A DNA stretch of 64,000 nucleotides from Polynucleobacter sp. 30F-ANTBAC (GTDB lineage Bacteria > Pseudomonadota > Gammaproteobacteria > Burkholderiales > Burkholderiaceae): contig NZ_JACVON010000001.1 in the NCBI RefSeq assembly GCF_018882385.1, positions 914,942 through 978,941 on the forward strand, read 5' to 3'. Below are positions 17,989-26,589 of the stretch, piece after piece. A program made the position numbers and the translations under genes. The notes beneath the pieces are model-generated. The model did not search any database. It was given only the letters and a program-made list of their open reading frames with translations, and was not told the DNA's origin. How positions within the stretch are numbered: position 1 is the stretch's first letter; each line of letters opens with the position of its first letter.

Positions 17989-18045
17989 ACTTAATCCTTA
18001 TATTTTTCTTAATTACCAAATCATACCTTTTTGTTTGGCAACTAA

Positions 18046-18070
18046 GAAAAAAGCCCTCAATTGAGGGCTT
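18046..18070 (-). terminator. Rho-independent terminator after motB
   Basis: Perfect inverted repeat AAGCCCTCAA / TTGAGGGCTT (18051-18070); on the minus strand it is followed by six T residues. It would end the long flgB...flgL-motA-motB transcript before flhB. Confidence 0.85.
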
Positions 18071-18105
18071 TAGTTATGCTCAAAAAAGATTCTGAAGTGA
18101 GCTGA

Positions 18106-19083
18106 TTAAGGCTTAGGTCCAGGCAAAACCACTGCTGGATTTCGCGGAGTACCTACCGGAGCAGCATTGCCAGCTGGTGGCGTTGTTCTCACAGCAGGTG
18201 TAGGACTAGCTATTGGCTTCCCCTCATCCTTAAACTTGGTGTTCATATGAGAAAAGGCAGTGATTGAAATTCGTCTATTGAGTGGATTGTTTGGTTCTCC
18301 AGGAATTAGATGAACCGTATCTGCATAGCCTGATACCTGTGCAATTTTCTCAGCACCCAAACCACCCGCCATTAACTCTCTTCGAGCTGAATTAGCACGC
18401 TCTGTTGAAAGCTCCCAATTGGTATAAGCGCTACCCGTTTTGTATTGCAAATTATCAGTATGTCCTTCAACTTTAATTTGAAATTTTGAAGCGGATAACG
18501 CTGGTGCCAACTTACGTAAGACAGCTCTGGTGCTCTCTTCCATTGAGTTACTACCAATATTAAACATTGGTTTTTTAGTCTCAGATAGAATGATCTTTAA
18601 TCCTTCGACGGTTTCCTCTACAAACATTTGATTGTTTGCATTAATAAGGCCTGCGTTTTCAGCAATTAATCTCTCAATTTCTTTTTTAAGTTCTGCCATA
18701 CGCTGCATATCAGCTTTTGCTGAATTAGCCTCGGACATTGTTGACTGCCCTTTGCTCATACCCTCATCAGGCTTATCTTCTTTACCGTCTTTAATGCTCT
18801 TGCTGTCGCCCTGCCCTTTTAACTCAGGGTTGGCACCAATTTCGTTTAACTGATTTTCACCTTTGGTGACGGTTCCTCGAAGCGGCTCTTTAAAATAATC
18901 TGCAACGCCTTCTCTTTGTTTTTGTGGAAGCATATTAATGATCCACATAATCATGAAGAAAGCCATCATGGCAGTCACAAAATCGCCATAAGCAAGCTTC
19001 CAAGCACCCCCATGGAAAGACTTCTTTACCCTTTTACGAGGGCGGCGAATCACAAGCGTCGCGTTGGAATTATTGAAAGCCAT
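18106..19083 (-). CDS. motB: Flagellar stator protein MotB
   Basis: Stator subunit anchored to peptidoglycan. Of 325 residues, a single membrane helix (about 30-52) contains the proton-accepting Asp34 (GDFVTAMMAFFMIMWI). A plug/linker rich in Lys/Glu follows, then an OmpA-like domain (about 165-285) with VEGHTDN and ERANSARREL. The C-terminal tail is Pro/Ala rich. It lies 13 bp after motA. The channel residues suggest proton rather than sodium coupling, as an inference. Confidence 0.96.
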   Translation of the reverse strand: MAFNNSNATLVIRRPRKRVKKSFHGGAWKLAYGDFVTAMMAFFMIMWIINMLPQKQREGVADYFKEPLRGTVTKGENQLNEIGANPELKGQGDSKSIKDGKEDKPDEGMSKGQSTMSEANSAKADMQRMAELKKEIERLIAENAGLINANNQMFVEETVEGLKIILSETKKPMFNIGSNSMEESTRAVLRKLAPALSASKFQIKVEGHTDNLQYKTGSAYTNWELSTERANSARRELMAGGLGAEKIAQVSGYADTVHLIPGEPNNPLNRRISITAFSHMNTKFKDEGKPIASPTPAVRTTPPAGNAAPVGTPRNPAVVLPGPKP

Positions 19084-19096
19084 AAATAGTCGCTAA

Positions 19097-19996
19097 TTAT
19101 TTAGCTCTAACCACTTCTCTAGTTCCTTCTTCTAACTCTTCGAATGAAGGACGTTGATCTGAGAAAAGAACTTTTCTACCAAACTCAACAGCGGCAGAAG
19201 GTGGGAAGTTATTTAAATGTGCCAACAAAATAGCTTTGACCGCTGAATATGGACGAATCTCAACTTCCGCATTGTGCTCAAGAACTTTGGCAACTGGAGA
19301 TACGATAGCGTAAGACAACAACACACCCAAAAAGGTACCAACCATCGCAGCAGCAATTTTTTCACCAACAGAAGGGTCGTTAATATATTGCATAGAAATC
19401 ACAACACCCATAATGGCCGCAACAATACCAAATGCCGGCAAACCATCTGCCATGGTGTGCACAGCTACAGCAGGTGTTGATGCTTCATCATGTAACACAT
19501 CAATCTCTTGCTCCATCAAACTTTCAAACTGCACCAAGTCCATAGAACCAGCCAGCATCATACGTAAATAGTCAGTGATAAAGTCGATCATTTTCTGATC
19601 ATCTCTCACCGTTGGATATCGATTAAAAATAGGGCTTGTCTGAGGCTCTTCAATATCTGACTCCAGAGACATCAGGCCATTGCGCTTGATTTTTTGAGTT
19701 AGTTCAAACATCAAGCATAACAACTCAACATTTGATTCTTTGTTGATTTTATTCGGCTTAAAAATATTACGAACAGCAAGCCAGATTTTAGATAGCACGC
19801 GTTTTTTATTAGAGGCAATCATTGCACCAAAAGAAGCACCAATAATAATCAGATACTCAAAAGGTTGCCACAAATGGAAAAGAGAATTTCCAACCGCATA
19901 AAAACTTATAGGCTCAGTTGATCCATGAAGGCTGACACCTACATAGCCACCTATCACGCTAAATATAGCAATAATCCAACCTATTGTTAAGTTCAT
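19097..19996 (-). CDS. motA: Flagellar stator protein MotA
   Basis: Inner membrane stator subunit that conducts ions and pushes on FliG. The 299 residues have four membrane segments (about 3-24, 43-63, 176-198, 207-228) and a large cytoplasmic loop with the conserved LMEQEIDVLHDEA stretch. It begins 25 bp after flgL with no promoter visible, so the stator seems to be transcribed with the rod-hook operon. Confidence 0.96.
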   Translation of the reverse strand: MNLTIGWIIAIFSVIGGYVGVSLHGSTEPISFYAVGNSLFHLWQPFEYLIIIGASFGAMIASNKKRVLSKIWLAVRNIFKPNKINKESNVELLCLMFELTQKIKRNGLMSLESDIEEPQTSPIFNRYPTVRDDQKMIDFITDYLRMMLAGSMDLVQFESLMEQEIDVLHDEASTPAVAVHTMADGLPAFGIVAAIMGVVISMQYINDPSVGEKIAAAMVGTFLGVLLSYAIVSPVAKVLEHNAEVEIRPYSAVKAILLAHLNNFPPSAAVEFGRKVLFSDQRPSFEELEEGTREVVRAK

Positions 19997-20021
19997 GGTT
20001 CTACTCTTTCAACTAAATTGA

Positions 20022-20897
20022 TCACAACTTATCAAACAAACTTGACGTTTGAAGTTTGGAAAAAATATTTTGGGCGGCCTGCAATAATGTTTGTGAACGA
20101 CTTAAATTAGCAGATGCTTCTGCAATATCGGTATCCAACATGACTGCACGAGCATTTTCAAGATTACCCATCTTTGTTTCAACTGCATCCTGCGAGCCTT
20201 CAATTTGCTTACTTAGAAGACCTGATTTAACCTGAGCCGCTCTTACCTGAGTCACAGCAATATCAAGGTTTGCCGCGACTTCGGTCGAAGGGACAGTAGG
20301 AGGATTACCAGTCAACGCACTAACAACACTATTAGCAATTGCAATGACGTCCACATATGCGCCACCAACTGGAGCGCCAGCAGAGCTGTTATAGCGCCCC
20401 ATTGATTCAGAAAGACTAATGCCTTCTGGTATGAAAACATTTGGTTCAATTTCAACATTACCAACTGAGTCAGTACCTACAGGCAATGGCTTTAGAATTG
20501 GGCGACCACTTGAGTCTTTTGCATCGGTCAATTGAATAATTAAATCACGTAATGATGCTGCTTTCTGCCCAAGCGCCGATAGGTCCGATTGACCTGAAGC
20601 TCCATTTGACTGGGCAACCACCTGCTTTAAAGATGACATCGCTGTATAAATGCTACCTAATTGCGCCTCAATCACATTGGTGCGATCAATCATTAATTTT
20701 TGATTATTTTGAAACATTTCAAACTGGGCTTTATCAAAGGCGTATTTCATACCCAAACCAATATCTGCAGGGCTATCTGAAACATTTTGATATTTTTTAC
20801 CGGATGAAATCTGAGTTTGATACTTCATAGTATCGCCGGCATGATCCTGAATCGATTTCACACCCGCATCAAACATTTGTTGGCTACTAATTCTCAT
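20022..20897 (-). CDS. flgL: Hook-filament junction protein FlgL (HAP3)
   Basis: Second junction protein between hook and filament. The 291 residues have a flagellin-like N-terminal helix region (MRISSQQMFDAGVKSIQ) and C-terminal helices (DTDIAEASANLSRSQTLLQA) that form the coiled-coil core. It follows flgK by 10 bp and precedes motA. Export is expected to need the FlgN chaperone encoded at 56854-57243. Confidence 0.95.
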   Translation of the reverse strand: MRISSQQMFDAGVKSIQDHAGDTMKYQTQISSGKKYQNVSDSPADIGLGMKYAFDKAQFEMFQNNQKLMIDRTNVIEAQLGSIYTAMSSLKQVVAQSNGASGQSDLSALGQKAASLRDLIIQLTDAKDSSGRPILKPLPVGTDSVGNVEIEPNVFIPEGISLSESMGRYNSSAGAPVGGAYVDVIAIANSVVSALTGNPPTVPSTEVAANLDIAVTQVRAAQVKSGLLSKQIEGSQDAVETKMGNLENARAVMLDTDIAEASANLSRSQTLLQAAQNIFSKLQTSSLFDKL

Positions 20898-20907
20898 AAG
20901 TTACCCC

Positions 20908-22782
20908 TTAAGCATTCATAGCTGAAAGTAATGTCATAAACATTTGATTAGCTGTTTGCATAACCTTACTTGCAGCGCCATACAACTGCTGAAACTTAAT
21001 CATATTGGCAGCTTCCTCATCTAGATTAACTCCAGATATCGACTCTTTACGATTATTAAGCTGACTTTCAATAGAAGTATTGGCTTTATCAAGATTCTTC
21101 CAGTTAGCAATTGCACTGCCCACTTGAGATGTCATGATGGTCAATGGTTGACTAAAGTTATCACGAAGAGCCTCAATATCATTGGCCGCCTTGGCATCGA
21201 GCACTGGGGAAACAGTTGTGTCAAATGGTATGTTAGAAGTAAATAAGCTTGGATCATAAGTATGACCGGCTGAACCATTAACAATAGATGCAATAGTTGT
21301 ATTGTAAGAAGGTGACTTAGGGTCAGACATTCTCATAATGTCTGTTGCTGTTAACAACCTAGCAGTAGAACTAGAACTCTTAGTAAATACGTGAGTAGCT
21401 GGGTCTTCAACCCACTTATCTGAAAAATCACTAGGCAACGCCGTAACCACACTACCGCCTGAGGTCGTTGACTTAAAACCAAAAACTGAAGTTATAGAGG
21501 CGCCACTGACTGTTTTAACAGCATTAACATCTCTCGCTAATGTAATGGCGAAGGAAGTCAGTTGCTGCTTAAGTTTAGGTACAAAATTACTTAAAATTTC
21601 AAAAGCAGCACCGGCTTGGCCAAGTTGAAATGATGTTTTAGTTTGTAGCTGCGATAATTCTGATGAAAAACCAGGACTTAATGTAAGACCTGAACCAACA
21701 CCTGTAATTGCAGAAGTTTCATAGGGCCCGGACTTTGTGTAGCTGTATTTACCAATATCAATTGGTGATAACTTTGTGACGGCACCAGTACCATCAACTT
21801 CCATTACCCTAAAACTTGCTGGATTTGCTCCTGCGATTGGCATTGAAACAACATCATTAACTGCGTAGCCGCTTCCTCTGTTAGCAAAGAATGATGGAGC
21901 ATCAATAAAATCTCCAACAGCCGTAGATAAAGAGTATGAAATTGGAAGCTGAGTAAATTGTGTATTCAATGGAGATAAATTTCTCTTAAGACCATCTCCA
22001 GTCTGAATCTTTATTTCATAAATACTTGTAGAGGTATTGGTATTAACAAACTTATTAGCTGTTTGACGATCAACTAAAAAGACGCCGCCTACTTGAAAAC
22101 TTGCGGTGCCATCTTCATGCATCAAAGTTGACCCGCCTAAGAGGTCTTGCAATCTCATGGTAATTCGATCACGCTCATCTAATATGTCTGCAGATGGCGT
22201 TGTATTGCCCATTGATGTTCCTGCCAATACTTCTAAATTAATCCTGGCAAGCTCTGGCGCTATAGCATTAGCCTCTTCCAAAACCGCAGTTAATTTTGCT
22301 TGAGTACTCGTTTCAAGCTGAGAAATAACCTCTGAAAAACTGCTCACCCTTGAAGCAACTTGCGTTGCTGTGGCAGCAAAGTTCTGAATATTTGTAATAT
22401 TGCCTGCATCAGATGCCAAGGTACCTGCTGCATTGAAGAACTTTGACACAGCCTCGGAAATTGAATTGGAAGGATCCATCATCAAAGAATCCAAACCAGC
22501 AACAGTCTCTAATAAAGTAGCTGTATAACTGGACTTACTTCTTTGCTGAAGCATTTGTTTATTCAGTAATGCATCCGTAAAACGAGTGAAACCCTCAACG
22601 GAGAATGCAGTACCTGTAATTGCTCTTGAGTTAGGAGCCATCACATTCACGATTGTTGTTGAACGACGACGGCTATACCCTTCAACTGATGCACCAGCAA
22701 CGTTCTGCGATGTCACCGTTAAGCCTGATTGGGCAGACTCTAATGCGGAATAGGCAGCGTTAATGATGGACAAGTTGCTCAC
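20908..22782 (-). CDS. flgK: Hook-filament junction protein FlgK (HAP1)
   Basis: First hook-filament junction protein, 624 residues. The N-terminus has the rod/hook family pattern (AYSALESAQSGLTVTSQNVA) and the C-terminus the coiled-coil signature (SGVNLDEEAANMIKFQQLYG). The central domain (about 200-500) is variable and exposed. It is 54 bp after flgJ. Confidence 0.95.
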   Translation of the reverse strand: MSNLSIINAAYSALESAQSGLTVTSQNVAGASVEGYSRRRSTTIVNVMAPNSRAITGTAFSVEGFTRFTDALLNKQMLQQRSKSSYTATLLETVAGLDSLMMDPSNSISEAVSKFFNAAGTLASDAGNITNIQNFAATATQVASRVSSFSEVISQLETSTQAKLTAVLEEANAIAPELARINLEVLAGTSMGNTTPSADILDERDRITMRLQDLLGGSTLMHEDGTASFQVGGVFLVDRQTANKFVNTNTSTSIYEIKIQTGDGLKRNLSPLNTQFTQLPISYSLSTAVGDFIDAPSFFANRGSGYAVNDVVSMPIAGANPASFRVMEVDGTGAVTKLSPIDIGKYSYTKSGPYETSAITGVGSGLTLSPGFSSELSQLQTKTSFQLGQAGAAFEILSNFVPKLKQQLTSFAITLARDVNAVKTVSGASITSVFGFKSTTSGGSVVTALPSDFSDKWVEDPATHVFTKSSSSTARLLTATDIMRMSDPKSPSYNTTIASIVNGSAGHTYDPSLFTSNIPFDTTVSPVLDAKAANDIEALRDNFSQPLTIMTSQVGSAIANWKNLDKANTSIESQLNNRKESISGVNLDEEAANMIKFQQLYGAASKVMQTANQMFMTLLSAMNA

Positions 22783-22836
22783 AAATTTCTCTCTATTTAG
22801 TTATTGACTGCAATAAATACGTAACCACACAGACTA

Positions 22837-23166
22837 TTACGGATTTTTTCCAGAATTGATTAGTTTTGCCATATCACTCTGTCTTAACATTTGCTCAGTC
22901 ATTTTCTGAGAAAAACCTAGGCCTTTGCCCTGGGTCAATAAGCCAGCCATCTGATCGTCAACCATTTCTAGGTAGCCGTTACTAATATCCTGCTTTTCAG
23001 AAAACGATGATTTACGCACTTCACGAAGCATTTGTCGGACCAATATGGTTTCAAAGCCACGCGCAGCCTCTTCCACTTGCTTTGCTTGAGCCTGATTCTT
23101 AAAGTCAGCGTTATTCGCGCCACCTACAGAACCAAGACTCCAAGGAGAAGAGTTAATCGAAGTCAT
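22837..23166 (-). CDS. flgJ: Rod-capping protein FlgJ, N-terminal domain only
   Basis: Scaffold for rod assembly. The 109 residues match the rod-binding domain (AARGFETILVRQMLREVRKSS; YLEMVDDQMAGLL). The C-terminal peptidoglycan hydrolase domain found in enterobacterial and many betaproteobacterial FlgJ proteins is absent, so a separate hydrolase must open the wall. The ATG directly follows the flgI stop. Confidence 0.92.
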   Translation of the reverse strand: MTSINSSPWSLGSVGGANNADFKNQAQAKQVEEAARGFETILVRQMLREVRKSSFSEKQDISNGYLEMVDDQMAGLLTQGKGLGFSQKMTEQMLRQSDMAKLINSGKNP

Positions 23167-24288
23167 TTAGATAACTTCCAAATCTGCTTTAAGAGCACCA
23201 GAGGCCTTCATGGCTTGTAAAATTGCAATGAGGTCTTGAGGGCTTGCACCCAACATATTGGGAGCTTTAACAACATTCTCAAGGGATGCGCTTCCAGCTG
23301 AATAACTTAAACCACCCTTGCCTTGATCGATAGTGATTGTGTCATTAGACGTAACGGCTGTTCTGCCACCGCTAAATGGCCCAGGCTGACTAACGCTAGG
23401 TGCTTGATTCACTCTAATTGATAGGTTCCCGTGAGCAACCGCAAATGGTGCCAACTTAACGGATTGATTCATAACCACAGAACCCGTTCTTGAATTCAGA
23501 ACAACCTTGGCTGCGTCAGGCACTGTTCGCACATCCAATTCTTGCAACTCAGCCATGAAAGATATTCTGCTCATTGGATCTGTCGGTACTCGTACATTCA
23601 ATGAACGCGCATCCAAGGGCATAACAGTCCCACGTCCAAAACGACGAACAATAGCGTCAGCAGTTCTCTGCATCAAAGTAAAGTCACTATTTTTCAAGTC
23701 AATTTGAACAAACTCACTTGGAGCAGCTGTTGGTGTCGAGCGCTCAATAAGAGCTCCTGATGGTATTCTTCCAGCAGATAAATGATTGATACTTACTCGA
23801 GCGTTTTGAGTTGATGCACCTGCTCCAGAAACAACCATTGAGCCTTGCGCTTGCGCATAAACTTGGCCATCTGCAGCGCGTAAAGGCGTCATTAATAATG
23901 TGCCACCCTTTAGGCTTCTAGAGTTACCCATCGCTGAAACCGTTACATCAATTTGCTGACCTGGACGACCCAAAGCTGGCAACTCAGCGGTAACCATCAC
24001 AGCAGCCACATTACGTAATTGAGTTTGGCTCTGTCCTGGCGGAATAGTCACACCCAAAGAAGATAACATCGCTGTAACACTCTGCAATGTAAATGGTGTT
24101 TGAGTCGTTAAATCACCAGTACCATCCAAACCAACTACTAAGCCATAACCTACTAATTGGTTAGGTCTTTGACCAGCAATATTGGAAATATCTTTAATTC
24201 TGTCAGCTGAAGCAGTTGGCGAAACAGCAAACTGTGATGCCAATACAAGTAAAGTCACCAGAGATTTAATTAATTTTGAATTTTTCAT
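23167..24288 (-). CDS. flgI: Flagellar P-ring protein FlgI
   Basis: Periplasmic P-ring bushing of the rod. The 373 residues begin with a signal peptide (cleaved after about residue 28, ASA) and contain the family segments RPNQLVGYGLVVGLDGTGD and NMLGASPQDLIAILQAMK. Located between flgH and flgJ in the standard order. FlgA (57606-58355) is its assembly chaperone. Confidence 0.97.
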   Translation of the reverse strand: MKNSKLIKSLVTLLVLASQFAVSPTASADRIKDISNIAGQRPNQLVGYGLVVGLDGTGDLTTQTPFTLQSVTAMLSSLGVTIPPGQSQTQLRNVAAVMVTAELPALGRPGQQIDVTVSAMGNSRSLKGGTLLMTPLRAADGQVYAQAQGSMVVSGAGASTQNARVSINHLSAGRIPSGALIERSTPTAAPSEFVQIDLKNSDFTLMQRTADAIVRRFGRGTVMPLDARSLNVRVPTDPMSRISFMAELQELDVRTVPDAAKVVLNSRTGSVVMNQSVKLAPFAVAHGNLSIRVNQAPSVSQPGPFSGGRTAVTSNDTITIDQGKGGLSYSAGSASLENVVKAPNMLGASPQDLIAILQAMKASGALKADLEVI

Positions 24289-24310
24289 TTTTTAGGCCTT
24301 AATTTAGCTC

Positions 24311-25003
24311 TTAAAGAGGTGAAATCTTCATTAATGCTCTAGTGAACCAACCGGCTTGTTGTACGTCATCCGTTGCACCTCTGCCACGATACTCAATGCG
24401 GGTATCCGCTACTTGGGCTGATGAAACTGTGTTGTTGATCAAGTTTGTTGGGTTAACAACACCACCAAAACGAATCACTTCTTCTTCAGAACTCACGCCT
24501 AACTGTTTTTCACCAGCAACGACTAAATTTCCGTTAGCCAAAACCTCTAAAACAGTCACAGTGATGGTTCCATTAAATGTATTAGCAGCAGCACTGTTAC
24601 CAGTACCCTCGTGCTTAACGCCACCACCCGCTGTAAGATTTAATTTATTCAAGTCAACATTACCTGGAATACCTTTGCCAGCTTCAATTCCAATATCAGC
24701 ACTTGATTTACGCTCTGCTAATGAACCGCTTCTCTTAGTTGCACTAGTTGTTTCATTAAGCAAAATGATTAATGTGTCACCCACTGAGCGCGCACGATAA
24801 TCTTCAAAAAGTGGTCGATAGCTTGCTGAAGCAGTTGTTGCAAGAGGAAATAAACTTCCCTGGCTCATCGCTTGTGAACTTGCTGCGATAGGTTTAGCCG
24901 TTGTTGGCGTTAAAACCAATGATGGGCGATCGGCAGTTGCACAACCAAATAAAAATGAGCAAGCAAAAGTTACTGCTAATAAACGAAATGATTTAATCAT
25001 CAT
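24311..25003 (-). CDS. flgH: Flagellar L-ring lipoprotein FlgH
   Basis: Outer membrane L-ring protein. The 230 residues start with a lipoprotein signal ending in the lipobox LFGC (Cys21). The mature part has [16 protein letters not shown] and [12 protein letters not shown] typical of FlgH. The start ATG overlaps the flgG stop (ATGA). Confidence 0.96.
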   Translation of the reverse strand: MMIKSFRLLAVTFACSFLFGCATADRPSLVLTPTTAKPIAASSQAMSQGSLFPLATTASASYRPLFEDYRARSVGDTLIILLNETTSATKRSGSLAERKSSADIGIEAGKGIPGNVDLNKLNLTAGGGVKHEGTGNSAAANTFNGTITVTVLEVLANGNLVVAGEKQLGVSSEEEVIRFGGVVNPTNLINNTVSSAQVADTRIEYRGRGATDDVQQAGWFTRALMKISPL

Positions 25004-25782
25004 AGCTGTCCTATTTTTTGCAACATTTGGTCAGAAGCGGTAATCGCACGAGCATTAATCTCGTATGCACGTTGTGCTGCAATCATATTGACCAACTCTT
25101 CTGCAACGTTGACGTTGGATTGCTCAATATTCCCTTGCACCAAAACTCCTAAACCATTCGTGCCTGGTAAATTTTGTTGTGGTGTTCCTGACGTTGGGGT
25201 TTCTAAAAATAAATTTCTACCAATTGAAGCCAATCCTGATGGATTAATAAAATTAACAAGATTGATACTTCCAGCTGTCACTACCCTTGTAATGTCCTGC
25301 TGGGTGTACTGAACTCGACCATCAGCGGTAATTGTGACTGAAGTCGTATCTGAAGGAAGCGTAATTCCAGGAGCGACGAGATCACCAGAAATCGTTACCA
25401 TTTGACCTGATGAATTTTTTGTAAAATTACCATCGCGCGTGTAGGCAAAAGAGCCATCTGGGGTTTGAATCTGGAAATACCCATTACCCTGAATAGCCAC
25501 ATCAAGCGAATTACCTGTACTTACTAAGCCACCTTGAGTGTTTAATCTTTCAGTTGCCGCAACGCGTGAACCTGCACCGATTTGCAAACCAGTTGCAAGA
25601 ACGTTTTGAGCTTCGGTATTTGCTCCAGGAGCTCTAATAGTTTGATATAACAAATCCTCAAACATAGGGCGAACACTTTTAAAACCAGCTGTGTTGGCGT
25701 TAGCTAAGTTATTGGAAATCGCGTCCAAATTGGTTTGCTGGGCATCAAGTCCAGTCTTTGCAATCCATAGTGAGCGAATCAT
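25000..25782 (-). CDS. flgG: Distal rod protein FlgG
   Basis: Forms the distal rod. The 260 residues carry the N-terminal rod motif ([19 protein letters not shown]) and the C-terminal helix ([20 protein letters not shown]), with the [13 protein letters not shown] segment shared with FlgE and FlgF. It follows flgF by 28 bp. Confidence 0.97.
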   Translation of the reverse strand: MIRSLWIAKTGLDAQQTNLDAISNNLANANTAGFKSVRPMFEDLLYQTIRAPGANTEAQNVLATGLQIGAGSRVAATERLNTQGGLVSTGNSLDVAIQGNGYFQIQTPDGSFAYTRDGNFTKNSSGQMVTISGDLVAPGITLPSDTTSVTITADGRVQYTQQDITRVVTAGSINLVNFINPSGLASIGRNLFLETPTSGTPQQNLPGTNGLGVLVQGNIEQSNVNVAEELVNMIAAQRAYEINARAITASDQMLQKIGQL

Positions 25783-25810
25783 ATTAAATTTCCTGTTTTA
25801 AATATTACTT

Positions 25811-26560
25811 TTAACCACGTGACATGGTCATAAGGGTGTTGGCTGCTTTAGCATTTTGGTCAGCGGTTTGAATGAAACGAATATTTAAATCAAACATTCT
25901 GTTCTGTTCAATCATCTGAACCATTGCATTGGTCGGGTTAACGTTACTTAACTCTAACGCGCCCTGCTGTACTCGAATATCTCTGTCTAACTCTGGCTCT
26001 TCAACACCAACAGCTTCAAATAAGCCATCAGCACCACGCACTAAATTTTTTGGATCAATATTGACCAAACGTAAACGATCGATCTGATCAAACGCATTGG
26101 AGGCTGAGTTGAATCCATAAATAATGCCGTCATTGGCAATTTCTACTCGGCTGACATCAGTTGGCACAGTAATTTCACTACCAGCTTCTCCAACCACTGA
26201 GTTTTGACCGGCTCTAAAAACACCTAAGTCATCTAATGTGAATTTTCCGGCACGCGTATACGCTTCACTTCCATCAGGACGACGAACAGCGAAGAAACCT
26301 TCGTTATTCTTAATCGCCACGTCAAAAGGATTTCCAGTTGTCTGAATGGGACCCGGTGTAAATACTGAACCCGGGGTGCTATCAACGACAAAAGCGCGAG
26401 AATCCGCACGTTCACCATTCAATGACACAGATCGGAAAGACGCCACCATCTCACGAAAACCCGGGGTTTGGGCATTCGCAAGATTGTTGGTTGTATTCGC
26501 TAACTGGCCCATTGTGTGCTTGGCACCAGTCATCGCTACATATGCAAACCGATCTAACAT
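25811..26560 (-). CDS. flgF: Proximal rod protein FlgF
   Basis: Proximal rod subunit of 249 residues. The N-terminus (LANTTNNLANAQTPGF) and C-terminus (SNVNPTNAMVQMIEQNRMFD) match FlgF. Follows flgE by 29 bp in the flgBCDEFGHIJKL order. Confidence 0.96.
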   Translation of the reverse strand: MLDRFAYVAMTGAKHTMGQLANTTNNLANAQTPGFREMVASFRSVSLNGERADSRAFVVDSTPGSVFTPGPIQTTGNPFDVAIKNNEGFFAVRRPDGSEAYTRAGKFTLDDLGVFRAGQNSVVGEAGSEITVPTDVSRVEIANDGIIYGFNSASNAFDQIDRLRLVNIDPKNLVRGADGLFEAVGVEEPELDRDIRVQQGALELSNVNPTNAMVQMIEQNRMFDLNIRFIQTADQNAKAANTLMTMSRG

Positions 26561-26589
26561 CTTCTTACCTTATCTTTAATAACTAATTA

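Noticed and set aside
24342-24800. Plus-strand open frame of 152 codons within flgH
   Set aside because: Antisense to the conserved FlgH domain; no independent support.
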